Below are positions 24,525-33,311 of a DNA stretch of 64,000 nt, one piece after another; the stretch's first letter is position 1, and each line of letters begins with the position of its first letter. Below the pieces are notes generated by a model. That model ran no database searches. It was not told the DNA's origin and saw only the letters and a list, made by a program, of their open reading frames with translations. The stretch comes from Roseicyclus sp. (GTDB lineage Bacteria; Pseudomonadota; Alphaproteobacteria; Rhodobacterales; Rhodobacteraceae): the NCBI RefSeq assembly GCF_018402035.1, contig NZ_JAGYJN010000004.1, forward strand, positions 124,001-188,000, in the 5' to 3' direction. A program made the position numbers and the translations under genes.

Positions 24525-26267
24525 TCATTCCGCCCATGCGGCATCCTCAAGGCGCAGCTGCACGCTTTGGCGGCCGTTCCAGTGGTTGACCTCGATCCGG
24601 CCTGCGGCATGGAGCGCGCGACCGGCATGATCGGTCAGTGCCGCTGCCAGCCCGTTGCTGGCCGCATCAAAACAAATCGCCTCGATCGTAGTGGCGCCAT
24701 CCGACAAGGTCAGCTTCAGATGCCCTTGGCCGACCGGCTTGGTGTAGCGGATGCGCAAGCCCGGCAGCGCGAAGCGCGGGGCAGGGGCGGCGGCCCCAAA
24801 GGGGCCAGCCTCTTCCAGCTGTTCGATCAGTTCGACCCGGCAGGCCGCGGGCATCAAAACCCCGTCAAGGCGCAGATCGGCGATGCCACGCGCGCCCGAT
24901 CCCTGTTTGTCGAGCAGCACGGCCAGCCGGGCCATGGCCGGTTCCAACTGCGCGCGCGTCAGGGTGAGGCCTGCGGCCATGCGGTGCCCGCCGCCTTTCT
25001 CGATCAGCCCTTCGGCGGCCAACCGCTGGATCGAAGCACCCAGATCCACGCCGCTGACCGAGCGGCCCGATCCCTTGCCCTGATCACCATCAAAGCCGAT
25101 CACAACGGCGGGGCGGTTCGTCGCCTCTTTCAAGCGCGCGGCGACGATGCCCACCACGCCGGGGTGCCAGCCATCATCGGCGGCCCAAACCAGCGGCGCC
25201 TCAAGCCCGCGCGCCTCGGCCTGTGCAAGGGCTGCCTCGCGCACCTGCCCCTCGATCTCGCGGCGGTCGGTGTTGAGCGTGTCAAGCCGCTGGGCGATTG
25301 CCACCGCCTCGGCCGGGTCGGTCGTGGCCAACAGCCGCGCGCCAAGGTCGGCCGCGCCGATGCGCCCGCCCGCATTGACACGCGGCCCCAGCACATAGCC
25401 CAAATGATAGCTTGTCGGCGGCCGGTCGAGGCGTGCCACATCGGCTAGCGCCACAAGGCCGGGGCGCGCACGCCGCGCCATGACCTTGAGCCCTTGGCGC
25501 ACAAAGGCGCGGTTGACCCCGATCAAGGGTGCCACATCGGCCACGGTCGCCAGCGCCACGAGATCGAGGGCGGCAATCAGATCGGGGGGCTGTTTTCCGC
25601 TTTCGCGCAGCCGCGCGTTGAGCGCCACCAGCGTCAAGAACACCACCCCGGCTGCGCACAGATGGCCCAAGCTGCCATCCTCATCTTGGCGGTTGGGGTT
25701 CACCACCGCTACGCAATCGGGCAGATCGCTTGCGGCAAGGTGGTGATCAAGCACGATCACATCCGCCCCCTTGGCGGCGGCAATCGGCCCATGCGACAGC
25801 GTTCCGCAATCCACACAGATGATCAGCCCGTGATCCTTGGCCAGCGTGGCCATCGCGGCATCGTTGGGGCCATAGCCCTCGTCAATGCGGTCGGGGATAT
25901 AAAGCGTGGAGGCATGGCCCAAGGCACGCAGCCAATCGATCAGCAGCGCGGCAGAGGCGCCGCCATCAACATCATAATCGGCGAAAATCGCGATTCTTTC
26001 GCGCCGCTGAAGTGCCATAAACACCCGCTCGACCGCCCGCCCCATATCGCGCAGGCTATGTGGGTCAGGCATCAGATCGCGTAGTGCAGGCGCAAGAAAG
26101 CCCGCCACCCCCTCAGGCGCGACACCACGGCGCGCAAGGATATGGGCCAACCCCGGTGGCACATCGGCGCGCTGCATCAAGGCTTCGGCCAGCCGCAATG
26201 TCTCGGCCTCGGGGCCGACCCAGCGCCGCCCAGTGAGCGACTGCTCTACATCCAAAAAACCTGTCAT
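24525..26267 (-). CDS. recJ: Single-stranded-DNA-specific exonuclease RecJ
   Basis: RecJ digests single-stranded DNA 5' to 3' in recombination and mismatch repair. The 580-residue protein has the DHH-phosphoesterase motifs AIFADYDVDGGASAALL, ICVDCGT and VLDHHLAA, the DHHA1 half with GGGHRMAAGLT, and a C-terminal OB-like domain. The usual DYDADG reads DYDVDG here, which is a conservative change outside the metal ligands. It is the last gene of the minus-strand series hom-glpX-recJ, 49 bp after glpX. Confidence 0.93.
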   Translation of the reverse strand: MTGFLDVEQSLTGRRWVGPEAETLRLAEALMQRADVPPGLAHILARRGVAPEGVAGFLAPALRDLMPDPHSLRDMGRAVERVFMALQRRERIAIFADYDVDGGASAALLIDWLRALGHASTLYIPDRIDEGYGPNDAAMATLAKDHGLIICVDCGTLSHGPIAAAKGADVIVLDHHLAASDLPDCVAVVNPNRQDEDGSLGHLCAAGVVFLTLVALNARLRESGKQPPDLIAALDLVALATVADVAPLIGVNRAFVRQGLKVMARRARPGLVALADVARLDRPPTSYHLGYVLGPRVNAGGRIGAADLGARLLATTDPAEAVAIAQRLDTLNTDRREIEGQVREAALAQAEARGLEAPLVWAADDGWHPGVVGIVAARLKEATNRPAVVIGFDGDQGKGSGRSVSGVDLGASIQRLAAEGLIEKGGGHRMAAGLTLTRAQLEPAMARLAVLLDKQGSGARGIADLRLDGVLMPAACRVELIEQLEEAGPFGAAAPAPRFALPGLRIRYTKPVGQGHLKLTLSDGATTIEAICFDAASNGLAAALTDHAGRALHAAGRIEVNHWNGRQSVQLRLEDAAWAE

Positions 26268-26316
26268 GATCGTTGGATTAACAGGCGATAGGCCTGCAAT
26301 CCATCCAATCCGTGGC

Positions 26317-27282
26317 TCATTTCACCGGGTTGCGATAGGTCATCCGCCGTACCGACCCGGTCTTGGAGCGCATGAGGATCGTCTCGGCGGTCAAAAAGCC
26401 CGGCTCGCGCTTGATGCCCGCCAGAATCGAGCCATCGGTGACACCCGTTGCCGCAAAGATTACATCCTTGGTCACCATATCATCGCGGGTATAGACCCGG
26501 TCGAGATTGGTGATCCCGGCCTTCTTGGCGCGGGCTTTTTCATCATCATTGCGAAACAGAAGCTTGCCATAAATCTGCCCGCCCATGCATTTGAGTGCGG
26601 CAGCCGCCAAAACCCCTTCGGGCGCACCGCCTTGGCCCATATACATGTCGATCCCGGTCACCTCTGGCTCGGCGCAATGGATCACGCCCGCTACATCGCC
26701 ATCGGTGATCAGCCGGATCGCACAGCCCGTGCTGCGCAGCTCATCGATCATCGCCTGATGGCGGGGGCGCTCTAACACGCAAACGGTGATATCGGTCGTC
26801 GAACAACCCTTGGCGGCGGCCAGCGCGCTGACGCGCTCAGAGGGCGACATATCAAGCGTCACGACACCAGCGCGAAACCCCGGCCCGATGGCGAGCTTCT
26901 CCATATAGACATCGGGCGCATGCAGCATCGAGCCGCGTGGGCCCATGGCGATCACGGTCAGTGCGTTGGGCATATCCTTGGCGGTCAGCGTCGTGCCCTC
27001 GAGCGGGTCGAGCGCGATATCGACCTCGGGGCCTTGGCCGCTGCCGACCTCTTCGCCGATATAGAGCATCGGCGCCTCGTCGCGTTCCCCCTCGCCGATG
27101 ACGACGACGCCCTTGATGTCGAGCTTGTTGAGTTGTTCGCGCATCGCGTTGACGGCGGCTTGATCGGCGGCTTTTTCATCACCGCGCCCGATCAGCCGAG
27201 CCGAGGCAAGCGCCGCCGCCTCCGACACCCGGGCCAAGCCCAGAGACAACATACGGTCGTTGAAATCGGTTGCTTGCGACAT
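26317..27282 (-). CDS. glpX: Class II fructose-1,6-bisphosphatase GlpX
   Basis: GlpX removes the 1-phosphate of fructose 1,6-bisphosphate in gluconeogenesis, and in some relatives also works on sedoheptulose bisphosphate. The 321-residue protein has the lithium-sensitive phosphatase core: VIGEGERDEAPMLYIGE, DIALDPLEGTTL and GQGGAPEGVLAAAALKCMGG. The length and motif order match the family. Transcribed after hom and before recJ on the minus strand, probably as one unit although the 82-bp gap to hom could hold a promoter. Confidence 0.94.
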   Translation of the reverse strand: MSQATDFNDRMLSLGLARVSEAAALASARLIGRGDEKAADQAAVNAMREQLNKLDIKGVVVIGEGERDEAPMLYIGEEVGSGQGPEVDIALDPLEGTTLTAKDMPNALTVIAMGPRGSMLHAPDVYMEKLAIGPGFRAGVVTLDMSPSERVSALAAAKGCSTTDITVCVLERPRHQAMIDELRSTGCAIRLITDGDVAGVIHCAEPEVTGIDMYMGQGGAPEGVLAAAALKCMGGQIYGKLLFRNDDEKARAKKAGITNLDRVYTRDDMVTKDVIFAATGVTDGSILAGIKREPGFLTAETILMRSKTGSVRRMTYRNPVK

Positions 27283-27364
27283 TGGCGTGACCTCGGGCTG
27301 GGGCGGTTGGGTGTGGTCTAACGGGCGGTTGCACGCGCGTCCAGCATGGGGGCGCTAACGGCGC

Positions 27365-28651
27365 CTAGACATCCTCGATCCGCAAGGCAACGGGTGCGCC
27401 CACGACGACCTTGGTACCTGGAAGTGCCGCCATCGCAGTCGCAAGATCGGCGCGCGCGCTTTTATGGGTCACGATCAGAACCGGTGCATTCTCGCCCGGA
27501 TGATCATATTGCCGCATCCGGTCGATCGAGATCCCGGCCTCGCCCAGCACGGTCGCCACCTTGGCCAGCGCACCGGGTTTATCGGCAAGTTCCAACCGCA
27601 GGTAATAGCGCGACGGGCTGGTGGCCGTGGCAGGTGGGGCAGGGTCAAGCGTCTTGGCGGGCTGGCCGAATGTCGGGATGCGAATGCCGCGCGCGATATC
27701 GCAGATATCGGACATGACCGCCGAGGCCGTTGGCCCTTCGCCTGCACCCGCACCGCGCAGCACGATCTGGCCCACGCTATCGCCCTCGATCACCACCATA
27801 TTGGTGCCGCCCTCAAGCTGGCCCAAAGGCGAGGTGGCCGGCACAAGGCAAGGCGACATCCGCGCCTCAAGCCCGCGCCCGGTGCGCTGTGCCACGCCCA
27901 AGAGCTTGATCTTATAGCCCATATCGCCCGCGCGGCGGATATCCTCGATGGTAATCGACCCGATTCCTTCCAACGCAATGGCGTCGAAATTCACCCGCGC
28001 ACCAAAGGCGATCGCGGCCAAGAGCGTCAGCTTATGGGCCGCGTCGATACCACCGACATCAAGCTCGGGATCGGCCTCCAGATAGCCCAAACCATCGGCC
28101 TCGGCGAAAGCCGCCTCATAGCTCAGCCCCGCACTGTCCATCCGCGTCAGGATATAGTTGCAGGTGCCATTCATCACCCCCATCACGCGGCTGATGGCGT
28201 TGCCGGCCAAGCCCTCGGTCAAGGCTTTGATCACCGGAATACCGCCTGCGACGGCTGCCTCGAAGCGCAGGACGCGTCCGGCCGCTTCGGCCGCTTCGGC
28301 CAGCGCTTGGCCATGGATTGCCAGAAGCGCCTTGTTGGCGGTCACCACATCTTTGCCGCTTGCGATGGCGGCCTCGGTCGCATGTTTGGCGGGCCCTTCT
28401 GCGCCGCCCATGACTTCCACGAACACATCGATATCGGGGCGGCGCGCAAGGGCGACGGGGTCATCCTCCCATGCGTAGCGCGTAAGGTTCACGCCGCGAT
28501 CCTTGTCCTTGCTACGCGCCGAGACGGCCACGATCTCAATGGGTCGCCCACAGCGCGCTGTCAGCAAGGCCGCTTGGCGTTGCACGATCTTGACCACGCC
28601 GACACCCACAGTGCCAAGCCCAGCGATACCGAGGCGAATAGGGTCAGACAT
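27365..28651 (-). CDS. hom: Homoserine dehydrogenase
   Basis: Reduces aspartate semialdehyde to homoserine for threonine and methionine synthesis. The 428-residue protein has the N-terminal Rossmann motif GIAGLGTVGVGVV, the substrate-domain signature EAAVAGGIPVIKAL and GVMNGTCNYILT, the catalytic-site DPELDVGGIDAAHK, and a C-terminal ACT domain (YYLRLELADKPGALAKVATV) that usually mediates threonine feedback. I chose Met 28651 (MSDPIRLGIAGLG), preceded by GGAGG. Confidence 0.95.
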   Translation of the reverse strand: MSDPIRLGIAGLGTVGVGVVKIVQRQAALLTARCGRPIEIVAVSARSKDKDRGVNLTRYAWEDDPVALARRPDIDVFVEVMGGAEGPAKHATEAAIASGKDVVTANKALLAIHGQALAEAAEAAGRVLRFEAAVAGGIPVIKALTEGLAGNAISRVMGVMNGTCNYILTRMDSAGLSYEAAFAEADGLGYLEADPELDVGGIDAAHKLTLLAAIAFGARVNFDAIALEGIGSITIEDIRRAGDMGYKIKLLGVAQRTGRGLEARMSPCLVPATSPLGQLEGGTNMVVIEGDSVGQIVLRGAGAGEGPTASAVMSDICDIARGIRIPTFGQPAKTLDPAPPATATSPSRYYLRLELADKPGALAKVATVLGEAGISIDRMRQYDHPGENAPVLIVTHKSARADLATAMAALPGTKVVVGAPVALRIEDV

Positions 28652-28732
28652 CGGGTGATCCTCCGGGGCGTGCGCTGTGTCGTTTCGCCAGAGTGTTAGA
28701 CGCTTCAAAGCCCGGCTGCAACGCAAGCCCGC

Positions 28733-28972
28733 CTAAAGCGGCAAGTCGCGTAATGCGGCTGCACGCGCGCGCAGCGCTTCGGCCCGCTGGATCAGCTCTT
28801 GCCCCTCCGTCGCCGCATCGCGCGCCGAGAGCGCATCAGCCTGCGCTGTGATTGGGCCAAGCGGCAACAGCCTTGGGCCATCGCGGGCCTCAGGCGACGC
28901 GCTGCAACCGGCCAAGCCCATCAGGCCAGCGAAAGCAAAAAGGCGAAAATGTCGACGCGAAAGGCAAGCCAT
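28733..28972 (-). CDS. Small putative lipoprotein
   Basis: A 79-residue protein with a lipoprotein signal: MACLSRRHFRLFAFAGLMG followed by the lipobox LAGC, so Cys is about residue 23. The mature part is short and helical (DALSARDAATEGQELIQRAE, ALRARAAALRDLPL). It is probably anchored in the outer or inner membrane; function unknown. It diverges from the tetR gene with a TetR-type palindrome between them, so it could be the regulated target. Confidence 0.7.
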   Translation of the reverse strand: MACLSRRHFRLFAFAGLMGLAGCSASPEARDGPRLLPLGPITAQADALSARDAATEGQELIQRAEALRARAAALRDLPL

Positions 28973-29019
28973 GCCGACAGCTAGCCCGCCGGGCCACCCG
29001 CTGTCCAGCATGGTTGAAT

Positions 29020-29033
29020 TGAACGCCCGTTCA
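29020..29033. promoter_or_regulatory. TetR-type operator palindrome
   Basis: TGAACGCCCGTTCA is a perfect inverted repeat (6-bp arms, CC centre) 14 bp before the tetR start and 48 bp from the divergent lipoprotein start. Its form fits operators of TetR/AcrR proteins and suggests autoregulation. Confidence 0.6.
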
Positions 29034-29047
29034 GATAATCTTGGCCC

Positions 29048-29692
29048 ATGGCACGCACCCAAGGAAGTCATGCCGGGATCACCGGCCCCCGCCTGCGCGA
29101 AGCAGCCCTGCGGCTTTTCGCCCGACATGGCTATGCCGCGGTCTCCATGCGCCAGATCGCGGCCGAGATCGGCGTGCAAGCCGGCGCGCTCTACCTCTAT
29201 ACCCCCGATAAACAGGCGTTGTTGTTCGCATTGATGCGCGATCATCTGGAGGATTTGTTGGCCGATTGGCAGCCGCCCGAGGCCGCAGCCGATGCGCAGC
29301 TTGAAAGCTTTGTGCGCCATCATATCCGCTACCATCTCGACCGGCCCGATCTGGTTTTCATCGCCTATATGGAACTGCGCAATCTTGAACCCGCCAATTT
29401 CGCCGTGATCTCGCGGCTGCGGCGGGATTATGAGGCGCGGCTTGAGGCGATCTTGTCGCGCGGTGCGGATGCGGGGCTGTTCGATGTGGCCGATACGCGG
29501 CTGGCCACGATGGCGCTGATCGCGATGCTGACCGGGATCACGACATGGTATCGCGAAGGCGGACGCCTTGACCGCGCGACAATCGAGGCGCGCTATTGGG
29601 ATATGGCGCGCAGAGCCGTGGCCGCGCCTGTGCCCCAGCCAAAGTCGGCGCCTGTTGCAAAGGTTGGGCATGCCTCCGGCGGGGATATTTAA
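29048..29692 (+). CDS. TetR-family transcriptional regulator
   Basis: A 214-residue repressor. The N-terminal helix-turn-helix is clear: LREAALRLFARHGYAAVSMR and IAAEIGVQAGALYLYTPDKQ. The ligand domain (70-200) is helical, with YMELRNLEPANFAVISRLRR typical of regulators of lipid or aromatic metabolism. A perfect palindrome precedes the gene. The last residues (HASGGDI and the stop) are encoded by an interspersed repeat at 29672, so the natural C-terminus may have been altered by its insertion. The convergent fatty acid desaturase gene may be a target, but no copy of the operator is seen at its start. Confidence 0.9.
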   Translation: MARTQGSHAGITGPRLREAALRLFARHGYAAVSMRQIAAEIGVQAGALYLYTPDKQALLFALMRDHLEDLLADWQPPEAAADAQLESFVRHHIRYHLDRPDLVFIAYMELRNLEPANFAVISRLRRDYEARLEAILSRGADAGLFDVADTRLATMALIAMLTGITTWYREGGRLDRATIEARYWDMARRAVAAPVPQPKSAPVAKVGHASGGDI

Positions 29693-29704
29693 GAAACGAA
29701 GAAG
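29672..29704 (+). repeat. Interspersed 3'-end repeat, copy 3
   Basis: GCCTCCGGCGGGGATATTTA followed by AGAAACGAAGAAG. It forms the last codons and stop of tetR and lies in inverted orientation to the copy at 29734, so each of the two convergent genes ends in one copy. Confidence 0.7.
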
Positions 29705-29733
29705 CCCGAGCCGTTAACCTTAACCGGTCGTTA

Positions 29734-29762
29734 CTTCTCTGTTTCATAAATATCCCGGGGGA
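29734..29762 (-). repeat. Interspersed 3'-end repeat, copy 4, with hairpin
   Basis: Minus-strand reading TCCCCCGGGATATTTATGAA followed by ACAGAGAAG. Next to it at 29783-29797 is GGGGGCAGCGCCCCC and at 29766-29778 GCGCCAAAGGCGC, hairpins comparable to the one at 13308. The unit lies just past the 3' end of the desaturase gene. Confidence 0.65.
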
Positions 29763-29797
29763 GTCGCGCCAAAGGCGCGGCGGGGGCAGCGCCCCCA

Positions 29798-30841
29798 CTA
29801 GGCGGTGAGTGCCGCAACACGCGTCGCCTTAGTCGGAAAAGCCACCAACCGGCCTTGGTCTTCATCCCATAGTTTCAAGGCGAAAGACCGCAAGGCCTCG
29901 GCCCAGCCAATGGTCGGCACCGCGTATTTCGCGCGCAGCGCGCGGTGGCAGGCCCGTAGCCTGTAGCTGGGGATATTTGCATTGAAATGATGGATGTCGT
30001 GATAGGTGATATTGGCCACGGCCAGATCGAACCACCAGCCCAGATCCAGCGCCGATGATCCCTGAAGTGCCGCGCGCGCCGGGTTCAAATCCGGTTTGCG
30101 ATCCCACCATGTGTCTTCGAAATTATGTTGCAGATAGACGAGAAACACCCCGATGCAGGCGGCGGCAAAAACGGTGGCCGCATAGATCATCAAACCCGGC
30201 ACGCCCGCAAACATCCAGATCATACCGATCCAGAGCGACAGACCCAGATTGTGCAAAAAAACGCCCTTGGGGTCGACGCGGCCCGCGTTCTTGGGCCAGC
30301 GATAAGCCAGCACATAGGTGAAGATGCCACCCAAGGGGATCAAGATCAGCGGGTGCCGATAGAGCCTATACCAAAGCCTGCGCCAATGGCTTGCAGCCTT
30401 CCATTCGCGCAGTGTCATGGTGAAGATCTCGGTCGTGTCGCGTTCGTCGAGATTGCCCAGATGGGAATGGTGGTCGTTATGATTGGATTGCATCACCCGG
30501 TAGGGGGTGAGCGTGAAGATCGACAGGCCATGCCCGGCGAGGTCATTGCGTCGCTTTGTCGAGAACAGCGATCCATGGCCGCAATCATGTTGCAGCACGT
30601 AAAGCCGCACGCCCAGAAAAGCATTGACGATGATAAGCGGCACGATCAGCCAAGGATTGGGCCAAAGCTGCACAGCAAGCCAGAATGTGGCGAAGTACAA
30701 AATAAAGGTCGCACCATAACTGAGCGCGGCCAAGCGGTCATCACGCGCGGTCCAATCGCGGGTGAAGGCGCGGATCTCGCGCAGCGCTTCGGCGCGGAAC
30801 TCGGGTGTGATCTCGGGTCGAAGGGACGGCGCGGTTTGCAT
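29798..30841 (-). CDS. Membrane fatty acid desaturase
   Basis: A 347-residue diiron desaturase of the inner membrane. The three histidine boxes are present: HDCGH (HxxxH), HNDHH (HxxHH) in VMQSNHNDHHSHLGN, and HDIHH in ITYHDIHHFN. Four hydrophobic spans are visible around them. Such enzymes introduce double bases in acyl chains of lipids with ferredoxin or cytochrome b5-type electron donors; the position of the double bond is not readable. I took the Met at 30841 (MQTAPSLRPEITPEF). Confidence 0.9.
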   Translation of the reverse strand: MQTAPSLRPEITPEFRAEALREIRAFTRDWTARDDRLAALSYGATFILYFATFWLAVQLWPNPWLIVPLIIVNAFLGVRLYVLQHDCGHGSLFSTKRRNDLAGHGLSIFTLTPYRVMQSNHNDHHSHLGNLDERDTTEIFTMTLREWKAASHWRRLWYRLYRHPLILIPLGGIFTYVLAYRWPKNAGRVDPKGVFLHNLGLSLWIGMIWMFAGVPGLMIYAATVFAAACIGVFLVYLQHNFEDTWWDRKPDLNPARAALQGSSALDLGWWFDLAVANITYHDIHHFNANIPSYRLRACHRALRAKYAVPTIGWAEALRSFALKLWDEDQGRLVAFPTKATRVAALTA

Positions 30842-30890
30842 CGTGTTTCGCTCGAAAAATGATCTATCAACGCTGGTGCTGAGGGCCAAA

Positions 30891-30942
30891 ACGAAAAACG
30901 GCCCGCAGACATGCCTGATTTATGGCGCGTCTGCGGGCCGTT
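30891..30942 (-). terminator. Rho-independent terminator of glyA
   Basis: A perfect 14-bp inverted repeat: AACGGCCCGCAGAC at 30897-30910 and GTCTGCGGGCCGTT at 30929-30942. On the minus strand the stem is followed by a T-rich run (complement of 30891-30898). It lies 38 bp after the glyA stop. It is the clearest intrinsic terminator in the window. Confidence 0.85.
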
Positions 30943-30979
30943 CAAGATCATTTCATACGAAAACGACGAAACTTGTCTT

Positions 30980-32275
30980 TCAAAGCTTGGGATAGATCGG
31001 GAAACGCTGGCACAGCGCCTCGACCTCGGCGCGCACGGTGTCTTCGACTGCGCCATTGCCCTCTTCGCCATTGGCCGCCAAACCATCGACGACACGGGTG
31101 ATCCAGTCGCCGATCTGGCGGAATTCCGGCTCACCAAAGCCGCGCGTGGTGCCCGCGGGGCTGCCCAGACGGATACCGCTGGTGATGGTGGGCTTTTCGG
31201 TGTCGAAGGGGATGCCGTTCTTGTTGCAGGTGATATGGGCGCGGCCCAAGGCCTGTTCGGTGGCGTTACCCTTGACGCCCTTGGGGCGCAGATCGACCAG
31301 CATCAGATGGGTGTCGGTGCCGCCGGTGACGATATCGAGGCCACCCTTCATCAACTGATCGGCCAGCGCTTGGGCGTTGCGGATCACTTGCGTCTGGTAG
31401 TCCTTGAATTCGGGGCGCAGCGCCTCGCCAAAGGCCACGGCCTTGGCTGCGATCACATGCATCAAAGGCCCACCTTGGATGCCGGGGAAGATCGCGGAGT
31501 TGATCTTTTTCGCGATCCCTTCGTCACCCGTCAGGATCATGCCGCCACGCGGACCGCGCAGGGTCTTGTGGGTTGTGGTCGTCGCGACATGCGCATGCGG
31601 GAAGGGCGATGGGTAATGGCCCGAGGCGACAAGCCCCGCGAAATGCGCCATATCGACCAGCAGGTAAGCGCCGACGCTATCGGCAATCTCGCGCATGCGG
31701 CCAAAATCGATGATGCGCGGAATGGCCGAGCCGCCCGCGATCAGCATCTTGGGCTGATGTGTCGCGGCCAATTCCGCGATCTGGTCGTAATCAACTGTCA
31801 AATCTTGCTGGCGCACGCCATATTGGATCGCGTTGAACCATTTGCCCGACTGGTTGGGCTTGGCCCCGTGGGTCAGGTGGCCACCCGCATCAAGCGACAT
31901 GCCCAAGATCGTATCGCCGGGCTGCAACAGCGCGGTGAATACACCTTGGTTCGCTTGGCTGCCGGAATTGGGCTGGACGTTGGCAAAGCCCACGCCAAAC
32001 AGCTCTTTGGCGCGTGCAATCGCCAGTTCTTCGGCAATATCGACGAATTGGCAGCCGCCATAATAGCGCCGACCCGGATAGCCTTCGGCGTATTTATTGG
32101 TCATCACCGATCCCTGCGCTTCCATCACGGCGGCAGAGACGATGTTTTCCGAGGCGATCAGCTCGATCTCATGGCGCTGGCGGCCCAGCTCTTGGCGGAT
32201 CGCGCCGAAAATCTCGGGGTCGCGGCTTTCGAGTGTTTCGGTGAAAAAACCTGCGTCGCGGTGGGGGGCGTTCAT
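30980..32275 (-). CDS. glyA: Serine hydroxymethyltransferase GlyA
   Basis: GlyA interconverts serine and glycine with tetrahydrofolate, feeding one-carbon metabolism. The 431-residue protein shows the family signatures [33 protein letters not shown] and the PLP-Lys region [20 protein letters not shown]. Start ATG 32275 is preceded by GGGAG. It is monocistronic: a strong terminator follows, and the NAD kinase gene diverges 188 bp away. I looked for a glycine riboswitch in the upstream spacer and see no convincing one. Confidence 0.97.
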   Translation of the reverse strand: MNAPHRDAGFFTETLESRDPEIFGAIRQELGRQRHEIELIASENIVSAAVMEAQGSVMTNKYAEGYPGRRYYGGCQFVDIAEELAIARAKELFGVGFANVQPNSGSQANQGVFTALLQPGDTILGMSLDAGGHLTHGAKPNQSGKWFNAIQYGVRQQDLTVDYDQIAELAATHQPKMLIAGGSAIPRIIDFGRMREIADSVGAYLLVDMAHFAGLVASGHYPSPFPHAHVATTTTHKTLRGPRGGMILTGDEGIAKKINSAIFPGIQGGPLMHVIAAKAVAFGEALRPEFKDYQTQVIRNAQALADQLMKGGLDIVTGGTDTHLMLVDLRPKGVKGNATEQALGRAHITCNKNGIPFDTEKPTITSGIRLGSPAGTTRGFGEPEFRQIGDWITRVVDGLAANGEEGNGAVEDTVRAEVEALCQRFPIYPKL

Positions 32276-32463
32276 GGCAGCGTCTCCCTTAAGGATCAGT
32301 GTGTGATGTGACTTAGCGCGCCATTTACGGCAAGCAAAGCCGATCTGAAAGGGTACAAAGCGTCACCATCGCCACTGAAAGCGGCAAGTGGTCAGCCGAA
32401 GATGGATTGAGTTTCCAGCCCACACGCGCAAGGGTGCAGCACGACCCGAGAGGAGAGCCTGAC

Positions 32464-33231
32464 ATGCCAGCGGCCCGCAAGATCGCTTTTCTTGCCTCTG
32501 ACACCGCGCTTTCGCAAGACGCCAAGCAAGCGCTTGAGGCGCGCTACGGAAGCTATGCGCCGGAAGATGCCGATGTGATCGTCGCATTGGGGGGCGATGG
32601 GTTCATGTTGCAAACCATGCATGCGACCCAAGCGTTGGGCCTATCGGTCTATGGCATGAACCGTGGCACCGTTGGTTTCTTGATGAATGCTTACGCCGAG
32701 GATGATCTGACCGGGCGGCTGGAGCGGGCCGAGGCGGCGGTGGTCAACCCGCTGCACATGCGCGCCACCACCACCGAAGGCAAGGTGGTCGAGGCTTTGG
32801 CGATCAATGAGGTCAGCTTGCTGCGCGCTGGTCCGCAAGCCGCCAAGCTGCGAATTCTGGTCGATGGGCGGCTGCGGATGGAAGAGCTGGTCTGCGATGG
32901 CGCACTTTTGTGCACGCCCGCCGGATCGACCGCCTATAACTACTCGGCGCATGGGCCGATCTTGCCCATCGGGGCCGATGTTTTGGCGCTGACCGCTGTT
33001 GCGGCCTTTCGCCCGCGCCGTTGGCGGGGGGCGCTACTGCCCAAAAGCGCCGTGGTGCGGTTCGATGTGATCGATCCTGACAAGCGCCCGGTGATGGCCG
33101 ATGCCGATAGCCGGTCGGTGGCCAATGTTGTCTCGGTCGAGATACGCTCTGAGCCAGATATCGCTCATCGCATCTTGTTTGATCCCGGGCACGGGCTGGA
33201 TGAGCGCTTGCTGCGCGAACAATTCACCTGA
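32464..33231 (+). CDS. nadK: NAD kinase
   Basis: NadK makes NADP from NAD and ATP. The 255-residue protein has the motif VALGGDGFMLQTMH, the NMN-binding region GMNRGTVGFLMN and the CTPAGSTAYNYSAHGPIL signature. The start ATG 32464 follows AGGAGAG. It stands alone between glyA and maeB. MaeB consumes NADP, but I do not infer co-regulation from proximity alone. Confidence 0.94.
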   Translation: MPAARKIAFLASDTALSQDAKQALEARYGSYAPEDADVIVALGGDGFMLQTMHATQALGLSVYGMNRGTVGFLMNAYAEDDLTGRLERAEAAVVNPLHMRATTTEGKVVEALAINEVSLLRAGPQAAKLRILVDGRLRMEELVCDGALLCTPAGSTAYNYSAHGPILPIGADVLALTAVAAFRPRRWRGALLPKSAVVRFDVIDPDKRPVMADADSRSVANVVSVEIRSEPDIAHRILFDPGHGLDERLLREQFT

Positions 33232-33311
33232 TATCAGAGCGGCGTTGCGTCGCCTTCGCAGGTCTGCCAAAAAATGTTTAACGTTAAACCATATTCGCCG
33301 GGGAGGTCGAG

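Noticed and set aside
32276..32463. Glycine riboswitch before glyA
   Set aside because: The spacer lacks the conserved paired aptamer pattern, as far as I can see by eye.
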